Below, in pieces: positions 53,348 through 62,308 of a stretch of DNA of 64,000 nucleotides; within the stretch, counting starts at the first letter, position 1; each line of letters begins with the position of its first letter. The translations under genes were made by a program, and so were the position numbers. Where the stretch lies: the NCBI RefSeq assembly GCF_000023945.1, contig NC_013158.1, positions 3,038,001-3,102,000 on the forward strand, written 5' to 3'. Source of the DNA: Halorhabdus utahensis DSM 12940 (lineage in GTDB: Archaea; Halobacteriota; Halobacteria; Halobacteriales; Haloarculaceae). The notes under the pieces are model-generated. The model was not told the DNA's origin. It made no database searches and saw nothing but the letters and a program-made list of their open reading frames with translations.

Positions 53348-54933
53348 TCGCGGTCCCGTTGCAGTTCTCCGTCCGAACGAGCACCGTGCTGGCTGGCGCT
53401 GCGGAGATCGGCGGGCTCGCGGTCCTGGCCGCGGCGGTGGCCGGAGCCGCCGCCATCGCATATCGGTGGTACGCTCGCGAGCGCGTTTCGAACCCGCCGG
53501 CAGTGCTGATTGCGCTCGCCACAGTCGCCTTCTTCCTCCACGCGATGACTGCCCTCGGACAGGTCATGGACGGGGCCGATCCGCTGACCGTTCGGGCCGC
53601 CGCCTTCAACGTGAGTGCACTCGCGGTCGGCACCGTCGCGGCCATGCTCGGCATCGCGGTAGGTGATCATCTGGCAAGGACTGTTCTCGGCGGGACCGAG
53701 CAGGTCGCTCTCGACGATTCGGTAAGCCGAGTCGTTCGGGCCGTCGGTCGGGTCATCACTGTCGAACTCCCCGCGGAGATCGACGACGTTCCGGGGTACG
53801 ATCCCGTCGACGCCGATACGAAGGCCGCTCTCGAGGGGAAGACGTTCGTCTTTCCGCGCGGCCTCACCGTCGACGCTTTGCGCGACCGACTCACCCGCCG
53901 TCTGCGGGAGGACTACCGCGTCGGGCACGTCGACATCGAGATCGGCGAAGACGGGACGGTCACCCACCTCGGTCTCGGCGCCCGTGCGGCGGGACTCGGC
54001 CCCACGCTTCCGCCCGAGAGCGCGGCGATGGCGATCCGCGCCGATCCCGCCTACGCAGCCAGCGCCGGCGACCTCGTCCAGGTGTGGGAGCGCGGCCCAA
54101 AGCGCCGACTCCTAAACGCCGAGGTCCGGGGAACGGCCGGCGACGTCGTCACGCTCGCGATCGACGCCGCCGACGCCTCGAAGCTGTCGACCGACGACCG
54201 ATACAAACTTGCCACCCTCCCCGTCGAGGAACGGGCCGATCGTGAACTCACGGAACTCCTTCGGGCAGCCGAGGAGACGCTCGGCGTCGTCGAGATCGCC
54301 GACGGGAGCCCACTGGCCGGGGTGCCGGTCGGAGCGCTCGAGGCCACCGTCATCGCGATTCACGCCGGTGGCCCGAACGATCACATCGAGACACTACCGG
54401 CCAGCGATCGCGTCATCTCGGGTGGGGATTCGGTGTACGTCATCGCCCGGCCGGACGCTATCCGCCGGATCGAGGCGGCCGGGACATCGGATGGCGGCGG
54501 TGAGCACGCTTCGAGCACGATATCCGAAGATGGTGCTGGAAACGTGAATCAAGCGGTCGATACCGGCAGAGCCGGCCAAGCGGTCGCTGCCGGTGGGGAG
54601 GACGAGCAGGCCCATGCCAGCGGAGAGGACCAAACAGTCGACACTGGGCGTGAGACTCCTGAGGGTGATCCGACGGAGGTGGGGCAGGCGGATACTGAAC
54701 GGGCTGCTCACGAGGATGAAATCGATGGGAAGGATATGACGGACGATACAGCGGACGAGGGAGAAGCGGTTGCTACCGAGGGCGAGGAGATACCGAACGG
54801 TACCGATGGCGAAAACGAGGTCGACGATGGCGAGCAAGAGAGTCGGAAGGAAGATACTGGTGGAGATGATCCGGAGGCCGATGATTCGGCCGAGCCGTCC
54901 GATAATGGGTCCGTCGACCGTAGCCCCGAATGA
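53344..54933 (+). CDS. Membrane protein with RCK_C-like domain and acidic low-complexity tail
   Basis: A 529-residue paralogue of the preceding gene product, with the start overlapping its stop by four bases. Three hydrophobic segments cover about 18-115. The shared unnamed domain (FVFPRGLTVDALRDRLTRRL) is at about 165-200 and an RCK_C-like domain at about 295-380 (VVEIADGSPLAGVPVG ... GGDSVYVIARPDAI). The last about 145 residues are an acidic tail of Glu, Asp, Gly and Thr, encoded by noticeably AT-richer DNA. It probably acts with its partner and the divergent potassium channel. Confidence 0.78.
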   Translation: MIAVPLQFSVRTSTVLAGAAEIGGLAVLAAAVAGAAAIAYRWYARERVSNPPAVLIALATVAFFLHAMTALGQVMDGADPLTVRAAAFNVSALAVGTVAAMLGIAVGDHLARTVLGGTEQVALDDSVSRVVRAVGRVITVELPAEIDDVPGYDPVDADTKAALEGKTFVFPRGLTVDALRDRLTRRLREDYRVGHVDIEIGEDGTVTHLGLGARAAGLGPTLPPESAAMAIRADPAYAASAGDLVQVWERGPKRRLLNAEVRGTAGDVVTLAIDAADASKLSTDDRYKLATLPVEERADRELTELLRAAEETLGVVEIADGSPLAGVPVGALEATVIAIHAGGPNDHIETLPASDRVISGGDSVYVIARPDAIRRIEAAGTSDGGGEHASSTISEDGAGNVNQAVDTGRAGQAVAAGGEDEQAHASGEDQTVDTGRETPEGDPTEVGQADTERAAHEDEIDGKDMTDDTADEGEAVATEGEEIPNGTDGENEVDDGEQESRKEDTGGDDPEADDSAEPSDNGSVDRSPE

Positions 54934-55088
54934 GTGTTCGCTGAAGTGGTTCCTCTGTGCGTTCACATGACGTTGCAACGCCATTCTACACTGTAGACGA
55001 CTCGGTCGAGACGTTCTACCTGACGGAAGGGGCTCAGAGAGTTGGTGCGCTGTCTTCAGCGATGCAGAAGACCACGGCGTGATTCAAT

Positions 55089-56087
55089 TCAGTCCCCAGC
55101 CGACATGGTTCGATTGCGAACGAACTCGACGATCCGATCGGCGAGAAACCAGCCGACACCACCGGCCAGCAGTGGGAGGGCGGCTGATCCGAGCAACCAG
55201 AGCCACCGCAATGCCGTAAACAGCACGAACGATCGTGTGACTGTCACCAGCAACGAGAGACTTCCTCCCAGAATTCCAGCAAATGCGCCGGCAACCGCAA
55301 GCATTCGTTGCGCTGGCTGAAGCTTGAGTGTTCGTAAGGCACTGTCAGGATCACCACGTGTGAAAATCCCGAACGCGAGCGCAGCGTATCCGAACAGAAT
55401 CATCGAGTAGATCACGAAGAAAATTATTGCGAACCCGCCGGCCACGTCGCCGGAGTATGTGGTAGTACGAATATCGATCAGGCCGTAGATCCCGAGCCCA
55501 CCGACGATTGTACCGATACCCGCTGCAATCACTCGAATGGATCCACTATACTGTCGGTTTGTCACGGATTGGATGCCATAGACGAAGCCGGTGACGATAG
55601 TGACGATAGGTGTTGTTACCACAGTCACTGGGGCCGGAGTCGGGAGCGACATGGCCACTCCGGCCACCACGAGTCCGACTCCAAATACCGGGCCATACCC
55701 GGGGAAATTTCCAAACCCGAGCAGAGACGATACTCCCCACCAGCCGATCACGGATCTCCCCAGCGAGACGACGATATTCGCGAGCCACATGGCACTTCCA
55801 GCGAGTAACACGATCCGGGTTTCCACGGTGACTTCAGCTTTTGACACTCCCGGGAAGACAGCAGTCCCTCCAGCGATCGTCCCGATCGAGAATGCGACGG
55901 GGCCGACGATGAGTATTCCAGTGAACAGCGGGGCTGGAACAGTACGTGCAATACTGTTGATCGCCCTGAGCAGTTCTGAGAGGTGGGCGATCGAGAAACT
56001 GTACATCGCGACGAGATACATCGTCACGATGCCGCCCAGAATGACGCTTGCCCCCGACAGTGCGTCACGTATGGACCCCCGATCCAT
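55089..56087 (-). CDS. Unknown polytopic membrane protein
   Basis: A 332-residue protein with about nine hydrophobic segments, rich in Gly, Ile and Val (e.g. VILGGIVTMYLVAMYSFSI and VSSLLGFGNFPGYGPVFGV). I know no family. The DNA is AT-richer than its neighbours and codon choice is less GC-biased, hinting at transfer or relaxed constraint. A TATA-like cttatttgt (minus strand, 56112-56120) is 25-33 bases before the ATG at 56087 and supports the start. Confidence 0.65.
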   Translation of the reverse strand: MDRGSIRDALSGASVILGGIVTMYLVAMYSFSIAHLSELLRAINSIARTVPAPLFTGILIVGPVAFSIGTIAGGTAVFPGVSKAEVTVETRIVLLAGSAMWLANIVVSLGRSVIGWWGVSSLLGFGNFPGYGPVFGVGLVVAGVAMSLPTPAPVTVVTTPIVTIVTGFVYGIQSVTNRQYSGSIRVIAAGIGTIVGGLGIYGLIDIRTTTYSGDVAGGFAIIFFVIYSMILFGYAALAFGIFTRGDPDSALRTLKLQPAQRMLAVAGAFAGILGGSLSLLVTVTRSFVLFTALRWLWLLGSAALPLLAGGVGWFLADRIVEFVRNRTMSAGD

Positions 56088-56151
56088 ACACTAGGAACTC
56101 ACAATGGGGACAAATAAGTGCGGTTGCCAGTCCCACTCTCTGAAAACGCCG

Positions 56152-57393
56152 TCACTCCCAGGGCGTCGACCGCTCGGTGATCTCGCCGGCCAGCGGTTCG
56201 CCCATGGCTGCCGCCGGATCGTCGCGGTTGGCCAGCACCCACATGAGCTTGACCATTGCCGTTCCCGGGAGCATATCCTCACCCTCTATCACGCCGGCGT
56301 CAAGGAGATCGCGACCGGTGTCGTAGACGCGATCGCAGACCCGCCCGTCGATGCACTGGCTGGTCATCACGACCGCCGTCCCGTCCTCGACCAACGCGTC
56401 GATCCGGTCGATCCAGTCCGTGTTGACGTGGCCCAGGCCGGTCCCTTCGATCACGACGCCGGCCGCCCCCTCGACGGGGTCGAGCATCGATGGCCCCGCA
56501 CCGGGCGTGAATTTCACGAGGTCAACGTCGGTTTCCAGATCGTCCTGGAGTGCGAGATCCGTCTCGCCGCGCTCGGCGTACTCCCGGCGGAACGTGACCG
56601 TCCGGGAGTCGTAGTCGACTTCCCCCAGTGGTGCCCGGCTGATCGTCTCGAAGGCGTCCCGCCGGGAGGTGTGGTTCTTCCGGGCGCGGGTCCCGCGGTG
56701 GAGCGCACAGGCGTCGTCGCTCTCGGTTGCGTGCATGCAGATCATGACCTCCGCGGCGTCACTTTTGGCGGCCTCGACGGCACTTACCGCGTTCATCACG
56801 TTGTCCGAGGAGGGGCGATCGGCCGAGCGCTGGCTGCCGGTGAAGACGATGGGGACGGGAGTTTCGAGCATGAACGCCATGGCGCTCGCGGAGAACTGCA
56901 TCGTGTCTGTGCCGTGCATGACGACGACGCCGTCGGCCCCCGCTTCGATCTCCTCGTGGATAGCTTCGGCGAGGTCGACCCACACGTCAGGGGTCATGTT
57001 CTCGCTGAGGATGTTCGCGACGACGCGCCCACGGTAGTTGGCCAGGCCGGCGAGTTCGGGGACGGCCCGGAGCACGTCCTCGGCGTCGAACTGGGCGGTG
57101 ACCGCGCCGGTGCGGTAGTCGACCGTCGAGGCGATGGTGCCGCCCGTCGAGATGAGTGATATCGTCGGGAGGTCTTCGTCGAACTCGATCTTCGATTCCT
57201 CGCTCGCCTCGCCGGGTTCGATGTCGTAGACGTCCGATTCCAGAACGTCGGCTTCGGCAGCTTCGCGATCGACCCCGACGTTGTAGCCGCTCGGAAGCTT
57301 GACGACGAGCGTCTCCGTGTCCGTCGAGGGGAGTAACACGCCCTCGAACGTCCGCTCGCCATCCTCGACTGCCACGCGATCTCCTGGGTTCAT
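56152..57393 (-). CDS. gatD: Glu-tRNA(Gln) amidotransferase subunit D
   Basis: A 413-residue archaeal L-asparaginase-like subunit of the GatDE complex, which supplies ammonia to convert Glu-tRNA(Gln) to Gln-tRNA(Gln). The N-terminal AnsB-unrelated barrel covers about 1-70. The asparaginase domain begins PTISLISTGGTIAST with T84-G-G-T87, and the second catalytic motif is VVMHGTDTMQFSAS with T162-D163; the catalytic Lys is in VEAAKSDA. gatE is not in the window; in archaea the two are often separated. The start at 57393 gives a standard N-terminus. Confidence 0.94.
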   Translation of the reverse strand: MNPGDRVAVEDGERTFEGVLLPSTDTETLVVKLPSGYNVGVDREAAEADVLESDVYDIEPGEASEESKIEFDEDLPTISLISTGGTIASTVDYRTGAVTAQFDAEDVLRAVPELAGLANYRGRVVANILSENMTPDVWVDLAEAIHEEIEAGADGVVVMHGTDTMQFSASAMAFMLETPVPIVFTGSQRSADRPSSDNVMNAVSAVEAAKSDAAEVMICMHATESDDACALHRGTRARKNHTSRRDAFETISRAPLGEVDYDSRTVTFRREYAERGETDLALQDDLETDVDLVKFTPGAGPSMLDPVEGAAGVVIEGTGLGHVNTDWIDRIDALVEDGTAVVMTSQCIDGRVCDRVYDTGRDLLDAGVIEGEDMLPGTAMVKLMWVLANRDDPAAAMGEPLAGEITERSTPWE

Positions 57394-57477
57394 GCTCCGG
57401 GCTACCGGACCGGTGGACTTGAAACCATCTTTCTGTCACAGGAAAAGGCCCATGTCTCTGGCCGTCCCAGCGAACGT

Positions 57478-58059
57478 ATGGCCGAGCGCTCCGACCAGCG
57501 AACGCGCGAGCGATCGCAGCTCGATACCGAGGAACTCGAAGAGCTCCTCGACACTGGCCCTGACAGTGACGACGTTGGGACGGGATCGACTGAAGAGGCA
57601 ATCTCGGCGGACGCCGACTCGGGCTTGCTATCGGGACTCGGCGACCGGCTTGGATCGATGGTCACCCGAACGATCTCGCGTCCGTTCGCCGGCATTCGAT
57701 CGCGACTGGGTCAGCTCTTCTCCGTGCGGACGTTTGGAGTCGCACTCCTCGCCAGTATCGTCGCGGCGTTCGCGTTCGCGTTCGTCATCCCGTTCGTCGA
57801 CACGCTCGGAGCGATCGCCGGCATCTTCGCGGTCGGGCTTGGATTCGGGCTCGTGGGTGAGCGCCGGCAGTACCTCGAAGTCGGCCTCGCGGGAGCAACC
57901 GCTGCTGCACTGGGAGCCGTCATGGACTTTCTGGTTGTCGCACTGGCCGGCCGTGGTGATCTCATCCTCCTGTTCGGTGTCGGCAGCGGCTTGCTCGCTG
58001 GCGTGATCGGACACTACGTCGGTCGGGATCTCCGTTCCGGGCTGACGCGGGACATCTGA
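57478..58059 (+). CDS. Hypothetical membrane protein
   Basis: A 193-residue protein with an acidic N-terminal cytosolic region (about 1-75, with LDTEELEELLDTGPDSDD) and four hydrophobic segments (about 84-185) that contain GLGFGLVGERRQYLEVGLAGA and a late GSGLLAGVIGHYVGRDL. The helix pairs resemble DUF456-like small membrane proteins, but I am not certain. It converges with the ArsR-like regulator gene, one base apart. Confidence 0.62.
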   Translation: MAERSDQRTRERSQLDTEELEELLDTGPDSDDVGTGSTEEAISADADSGLLSGLGDRLGSMVTRTISRPFAGIRSRLGQLFSVRTFGVALLASIVAAFAFAFVIPFVDTLGAIAGIFAVGLGFGLVGERRQYLEVGLAGATAAALGAVMDFLVVALAGRGDLILLFGVGSGLLAGVIGHYVGRDLRSGLTRDI

Positions 58060-58060
58060 A

Positions 58061-58711
58061 TCAGCGCCCCAGCACCCACTGGTCGCCGTCACGCTCGACC
58101 ACGCCACGCGATTGCAGCGATCCGAGAATGTCCTCGACGACCGGCGGCGGCACTTCCACCTGTCGGCTGATGGACTCCAGATCGGCACCGCCGTCGGCGA
58201 TGGCCCCCATCACTTCGACGTAGAGCCGATCGTCGCTGTCGTCGATCTCGTCGCTGACCTGTTCCATGACGTCCGTCAATCGACCCTGTACCCATCGCTG
58301 AGCGAGCGAGAGTTCGTTTCGAAGCCGTCGTAACCGGCGCATCTCGACGGCGAGTTCCGGCAACTCGGACGCGCCGTCGGGGTCGACGTCGATAGAGAGA
58401 TGCTTACACGAAGTGATGTCCAGCCCGGAACTGGCGGGATACGCCGTTTTGGTCCCGAAGTCGTACGGCGATGCGGTGACTTCGAGCCGGAAACCCCGGG
58501 AGATGTAAAAGTACTTGCGGCGACGTTCGTCGGTTCGGCTCTCGACGAGGCCAGCCTCTTCGAGTTGTCGCAGGTGATCGATGACGGCCTTCGGGCTCAC
58601 GCCGAGGTAGTCGCTGATCTCCGTGACGTAACAGGGCTTGCGAGCAAGCAGACGCAAGATGCGTCGACGGTTCGCATTCCCCAGGAGATCGAGTAACTCG
58701 GCGGATTCCAT
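58061..58711 (-). CDS. ArsR-like winged-helix transcriptional regulator
   Basis: A 216-residue regulator with an N-terminal winged helix (about 3-75: LLDLLGNANRRRILRLLARK, TEISDYLGVSPKAVIDHL, wing RRKYFYIS). A central part has a C-x-H (SCKHLSIDV) and a helical pair. A second small winged-helix-like domain at the C-terminus (about 165-215: ADGGADLESISRQVEV and VVEDILGSLQSRGVVERDG) is also visible. The ligand is unknown. The TATA box at 58735-58744 fits the start at 58711. Confidence 0.83.
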   Translation of the reverse strand: MESAELLDLLGNANRRRILRLLARKPCYVTEISDYLGVSPKAVIDHLRQLEEAGLVESRTDERRRKYFYISRGFRLEVTASPYDFGTKTAYPASSGLDITSCKHLSIDVDPDGASELPELAVEMRRLRRLRNELSLAQRWVQGRLTDVMEQVSDEIDDSDDRLYVEVMGAIADGGADLESISRQVEVPPPVVEDILGSLQSRGVVERDGDQWVLGR

Positions 58712-58734
58712 TCACGTGACGTTAGTGGTTCTAG

Positions 58735-58744
58735 CGTATAAATT
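58735..58744 (-). promoter_or_regulatory. TATA box of the ArsR-like regulator
   Basis: The minus-strand aatttatacg lies 24-33 bases before the ATG at 58711. Confidence 0.6.
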
Positions 58745-58885
58745 TTCCTTTTACTTCCACCGACGCCCGGGTGTATTCCCAGGGAGTCCAACGAACAGAA
58801 CTGACGGACAAAAGCCGATTACGGTGCCAGGATCGTCGAGGACGTTCGAGCCAGCGCCGTGCAGTCTTGCGGGTCGATCACGGGG

Positions 58886-59998
58886 TCAAACCAGTCGGCG
58901 TCTCAGCGGTTCGCTGATTGTCTCGGGGCCGTCTCCGGTCGCCGATCCGATGTTGTCGTTTCCGCCCGACGACCCGCCGGATCGATGGTCTGAATTATCG
59001 CTTCCGCCGGGTGTTCGTGTCTCGTTTCCCGCTGTGGGTCCGCGTCGGTCCGGGCCAGTTTCGTCAGGCCCTCCCACCGCGGATGAACTGTTGTCTGATC
59101 CGGTGGTTGCATCGTCCGACGACCCCACGGAGCCCGTCTGCTGTCCGGGTGTCTCGCTGTCACTGCCGTTCGAACCGGGGCTCGTTTCGTTTGCTTCAGG
59201 TGCCCCATCCTTCGGCCCGGCTGGGGTCGGACCGATTGAGCCGGGTCCGGTTTTGCTGTCCGTCTCGTTCGGGCCAGGTGTCGTCGTGCCATCCGCCCCG
59301 TTCGGGCCTGCGGGGCCGTGCTGTCCGCTGGGGCCAACACTATCTGGTTTGCCGGATCGGCCGGGTGGGTCAGCCGGTGGCCCGTTCGAGGCCCATGGAG
59401 GTGGGCCGGCGGAGAGGTTACGGGCCATTGCTGCGACCTGATGGCCACTCATATTCGACGCGTGTGATCGGAGGGCGTCGAGTCGGGTCGTGTTAACACC
59501 CACCGAACGAGCTGTGCGGTCGGTTTCGTTGATCGACCGTTCCAGTGCCTCGATGCGAGCCGAGAGACGCGCGACGGTCGCTGCGGCGTTCGGGTTCCGC
59601 AGGTCGACACTGTCGTTTTCGGCGGCGGCGAGTCGATCCTCGAGTCGCTGGAGTCGGCGTTCGAGCGACTGCGTCCGTTGCTCGACCGCGTTTCGTTTCT
59701 CCGACGTGTTCGCCCGTGCTACCCCTGCGTTCCACATCCCGTCATCGACAGACGCATCGGCCGAGACGGTACTGGACTGCATGAACGCACTCATCTTACT
59801 CCCGAGCGTCGGCGTTGTACTCCCGTTCGTCGGCGAGACGCTGCCATTGGTCGTCGCATTGGCGACCGGGTCCGCCGACAGCCCGTCGGACGGCGCAGCC
59901 ACTGGCGTCTCTGGCGCGGCGACTGCACCTGCCAGAGTCGGTCCCACTGCAAACCCGATCGCCAGCAACACCACGGCAACGGGAACCCGATATCTCAT
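58886..59998 (-). CDS. Secreted protein with coiled coil and Gly/Pro-rich tail
   Basis: A 370-residue exported protein. A signal peptide covers about 1-27 (VPVAVVLLAIGFAVGPTLAGA). Residues about 55-165 carry N-glycosylation sequons, MSAFMQSS and a coiled coil (LERRLQRLEDRLAAAEND, ARIEALERSINETDR). From about 195 a Gly/Pro/Asn/Ser/Thr-rich tail with collagen-like short repeats (GPSGQHGPAGPNGADG) extends to the end; no sortase or CTERM signal is seen. A TATA-like ggtttatac (60022-60030, minus) is about 28 bases before the ATG at 59998. The family is known only as haloarchaeal hypothetical. Confidence 0.78.
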   Translation of the reverse strand: MRYRVPVAVVLLAIGFAVGPTLAGAVAAPETPVAAPSDGLSADPVANATTNGSVSPTNGSTTPTLGSKMSAFMQSSTVSADASVDDGMWNAGVARANTSEKRNAVEQRTQSLERRLQRLEDRLAAAENDSVDLRNPNAAATVARLSARIEALERSINETDRTARSVGVNTTRLDALRSHASNMSGHQVAAMARNLSAGPPPWASNGPPADPPGRSGKPDSVGPSGQHGPAGPNGADGTTTPGPNETDSKTGPGSIGPTPAGPKDGAPEANETSPGSNGSDSETPGQQTGSVGSSDDATTGSDNSSSAVGGPDETGPDRRGPTAGNETRTPGGSDNSDHRSGGSSGGNDNIGSATGDGPETISEPLRRRLV

Positions 59999-60212
59999 AC
60001 TCGGACATTGGTGGCGTCTCCGTATAAACCCAAACAGTCGTTCGGACCGTTCAGTTGTCGGCCACAGTCCCTCAAATCGTCCAATTGCGTTTATAGCTCC
60101 GTCCAAGGCGGTCTCATGCGGTCTTATCACTCTCGCTGACAGTGCGGTACTGTGGGACGAACCGCCTGCCGAAGATTTATGTTCGACAGTGTGGTGTATG
60201 TTATTGTATAGC
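59999..60212. promoter_or_regulatory. Divergent promoter region
   Basis: The 214-base gap carries ggtttatac on the minus strand near 60022-60030 for the secreted protein and agatttatg at 60173-60181 for the plus-strand DUF5802 gene, which starts at 60213. The middle holds no gene. Confidence 0.5.
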
Positions 60213-60611
60213 ATGTTCGAAGCATTCTCGGGATCGTACTACCTCGGACGGTTGTACGTCGAGCCACGGAACGGAACGGAGCCGGCGATGTCACGACGAC
60301 AGTACGAGACAGTTCACCGCCAGCTCTATGATGTGGACGGCAACGACCAACCACTGGTGATGAAACTCGACCAGCGACACTTTCCGGTCACCGGTGTCGA
60401 GTCCGTGCCGGCGGACACACTTGCAGTGCCCCCCGAGATACTTTCGGACTCTCGCGTCGAGAACCCGCCGTCGTTGCGAGAGGTGCTGCTTGCGACGGCG
60501 GACCGGGCCGACCAGCTGCTGTCACTCACCGGCGGTGGCGGCCGACCGGAGGCAGCGAGTGAGCAGTCAGCGGGGCTCGGGTCCAACGACGGGCGACCCA
60601 CCGGGATTTAA
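60213..60611 (+). CDS. DUF5802 family haloarchaeal protein
   Basis: A 132-residue protein beginning MFEAFSGSYYLGRLYVEP, with the conserved-looking PLVMKLDQRHFPV and PADTLAVPPEIL segments that I match to DUF5802. It is soluble with an acidic, Gly-rich tail. The function is unknown. It is followed after 26 bases by the Vms1-like gene on the same strand and may be co-transcribed. Confidence 0.78.
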   Translation: MFEAFSGSYYLGRLYVEPRNGTEPAMSRRQYETVHRQLYDVDGNDQPLVMKLDQRHFPVTGVESVPADTLAVPPEILSDSRVENPPSLREVLLATADRADQLLSLTGGGGRPEAASEQSAGLGSNDGRPTGI

Positions 60612-60637
60612 GCCACCGGGCTCGCCGACTTCCAGTA

Positions 60638-61528
60638 ATGCTCGACGAGCTACTCGGTCGCGCTCGACTCAGAGAGCGTATCGAGGAACTCGAAGACGAA
60701 AACCGCCACCTAACGCGCCAGCTCGACGCCGAGTCCGACCGGCGAGCCGACGTCGAGACGGAGCGCCAGGCGGCCGAACGCCGCGCGAACCGGCTCGATG
60801 ACCGGGTTCAGGAACTGGAAGATCGCGTCGAACGGCTCTCGGGCTCCGAGCAGGAGCTATCCGTTCGGCGTCGTGAAACGCTCTGCGGTGACCGTCTCAC
60901 GACGATTCTGGACCGTCTCGAATCCGTCGAAACTGATCCGGAAGGCGCACTGTCGGCGTTCGTCGGCGACGCGCCGCTCCCGGACGCTGTCAGCGATGCC
61001 TTCGGCGACCGTTCGAGCCTCGTCTCGCGGGTCGCCCCCTGCTTCGCGTTCACCGACGACGCCCGCCTCCTCAGCGTGGCGCTGGACCCGCCGATCGAGC
61101 CCGACCCGTTCGTCACCTGGGATGACGGTGCTGTCTTCGATCGATCGCATTTCGAGCCGACGGGGGAATTCACCCTGGCGCTGGTCCGTTCTGACCTCTT
61201 TGCCATGGGAGAGTACCACGGGCGCGAACGGATCGCATTTCACGGCTTCGACAGTGATCTGGGGCGCAATCATTCGAAAGGCGGCTTCTCGCAGGCGCGC
61301 TTTGAACGCCTTCGCGACGAGCAGATCGACTCACACCTCGAACGGTGCCTGGTAGCCCTCGAGGAGCGCTCGACCGACCGGCTGTACGTCGTCGGTGAGC
61401 AAACCGTGCTGGACGCGTTCGAAGAGGCGGCTGACGCGACGGCGACTGTCGACGCCACTGGCGATCCCGAACCGGCGCTGGACGATGCGTTCTATGACTT
61501 CTGGACGACGACGCTGTGGGCGATCTGA
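60638..61528 (+). CDS. Vms1/ANKZF1 family peptidyl-tRNA hydrolase-like protein
   Basis: A 296-residue protein with an N-terminal coiled coil (about 8-75: RERIEELEDENRHLTRQLD) and an eRF1-like core. The Vms1 loop SKGGFSQARFERLR at about residues 212-225 includes the Gln expected for tRNA cleavage, and DRLYVVGEQTVLDAFEEA follows. Vms1/ANKZF1 releases nascent chains from stalled ribosomes; archaeal relatives are presumed to do likewise. A T6 tract follows at 61584. Confidence 0.85.
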   Translation: MLDELLGRARLRERIEELEDENRHLTRQLDAESDRRADVETERQAAERRANRLDDRVQELEDRVERLSGSEQELSVRRRETLCGDRLTTILDRLESVETDPEGALSAFVGDAPLPDAVSDAFGDRSSLVSRVAPCFAFTDDARLLSVALDPPIEPDPFVTWDDGAVFDRSHFEPTGEFTLALVRSDLFAMGEYHGRERIAFHGFDSDLGRNHSKGGFSQARFERLRDEQIDSHLERCLVALEERSTDRLYVVGEQTVLDAFEEAADATATVDATGDPEPALDDAFYDFWTTTLWAI

Positions 61529-61583
61529 TTGGTAGAGGCTGGGTTGCCGTCCATCTATGCCAGCACTGGTGGGTAAATAGTAA

Positions 61584-61589
61584 TTTTTT
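61584..61589 (+). terminator. T6 tract after the Vms1-like gene
   Basis: Six T residues about 55 bases after the stop at 61528, before the vapBC promoter, fit an archaeal oligo-T terminator. Confidence 0.4.
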
Positions 61590-61612
61590 GGGTGTAGGTG
61601 GTCATCTGGGGA

Positions 61613-61620
61613 ATATTTAT
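61613..61620 (+). promoter_or_regulatory. TATA box of the vapBC operon
   Basis: The atatttat element is 26-33 bases before the ATG at 61646, giving a near-leaderless transcript. Confidence 0.6.
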
Positions 61621-61645
61621 TGACTCGCCCCTCGTAGTAGCGAAC

Positions 61646-61876
61646 ATGACCCAAGCGACGCTTGACGACCGGGGGCGGTTGACGTTGCCAAAAGAAGTGC
61701 GTGAAGAGTATGGTGAGACGTACTACGTTGTTTCTCTCCATGACGGTATCAAGCTGGTTCCCGTCGCGGACGATCCGCTCGCGGCGCTTCGAGACGAGTT
61801 TTCGGACGTAGAGAAGACGGCCAGTGAACTTCGTGAGGAGGCACGGGCGGGTGCCATCGAGGAGGCCGGTCGGTGA
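61646..61876 (+). CDS. vapB: AbrB/MazE-type antitoxin (VapB)
   Basis: A 76-residue antitoxin with a SpoVT-AbrB swapped-hairpin DNA-binding domain (TQATLDDRGRLTLPKEVREEYG, about 2-24; VVSLHDGIKLVPV, about 28-40) and a C-terminal helix that would bind the toxin. Its stop is immediately followed by the toxin's ATG. It should repress its own promoter. Confidence 0.9.
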   Translation: MTQATLDDRGRLTLPKEVREEYGETYYVVSLHDGIKLVPVADDPLAALRDEFSDVEKTASELREEARAGAIEEAGR

Positions 61877-62251
61877 ATGTACGTCGAGGCTGACTTTCTG
61901 CTCGCACTGATCAAGGACGACGACTGGTTAGGAGAGGCTGCCGAGGAGGTGTATACCACTCACCGTGAGGACCTCTGGACATCTCAGCTGACACTTATTG
62001 AACTGCTCCTCGTCGCGTACCGCGAAGATCGGGAGGCAGAGCGAGTCGTGACGAACGCTGCCGCGCTTGTTGAGGTTGACGGCGACGTCGAAACGGTCGT
62101 GACCGCGGCAACGTACGTCGATGACTACGGATTTACACCGTTTGATGCGCTCCACTATATCGAGTCAGACGGCGAGACAATCGTCTCCAGCGACGACACC
62201 TACGATCAAGTCACATCCCGACTCGATCTGAGGACAGTTCTCGAAGAGTGA
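61877..62251 (+). CDS. vapC: PIN-domain ribonuclease toxin (VapC)
   Basis: A 124-residue PIN-domain protein. Acidic active-site residues are D6 (MYVEADFLLALI), E41 area (SQLTLIELLLV), and the DALHYIESDGETIVSSDDTYD cluster. It starts one base after the antitoxin stop. VapC toxins cleave tRNA or rRNA sites. Confidence 0.9.
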   Translation: MYVEADFLLALIKDDDWLGEAAEEVYTTHREDLWTSQLTLIELLLVAYREDREAERVVTNAAALVEVDGDVETVVTAATYVDDYGFTPFDALHYIESDGETIVSSDDTYDQVTSRLDLRTVLEE

Positions 62252-62308
62252 CTCACTCTTCCGGCCGTCACCGCAGAAGCTAAACGCCGGTCGCACCTTG
62301 CCCCGACA

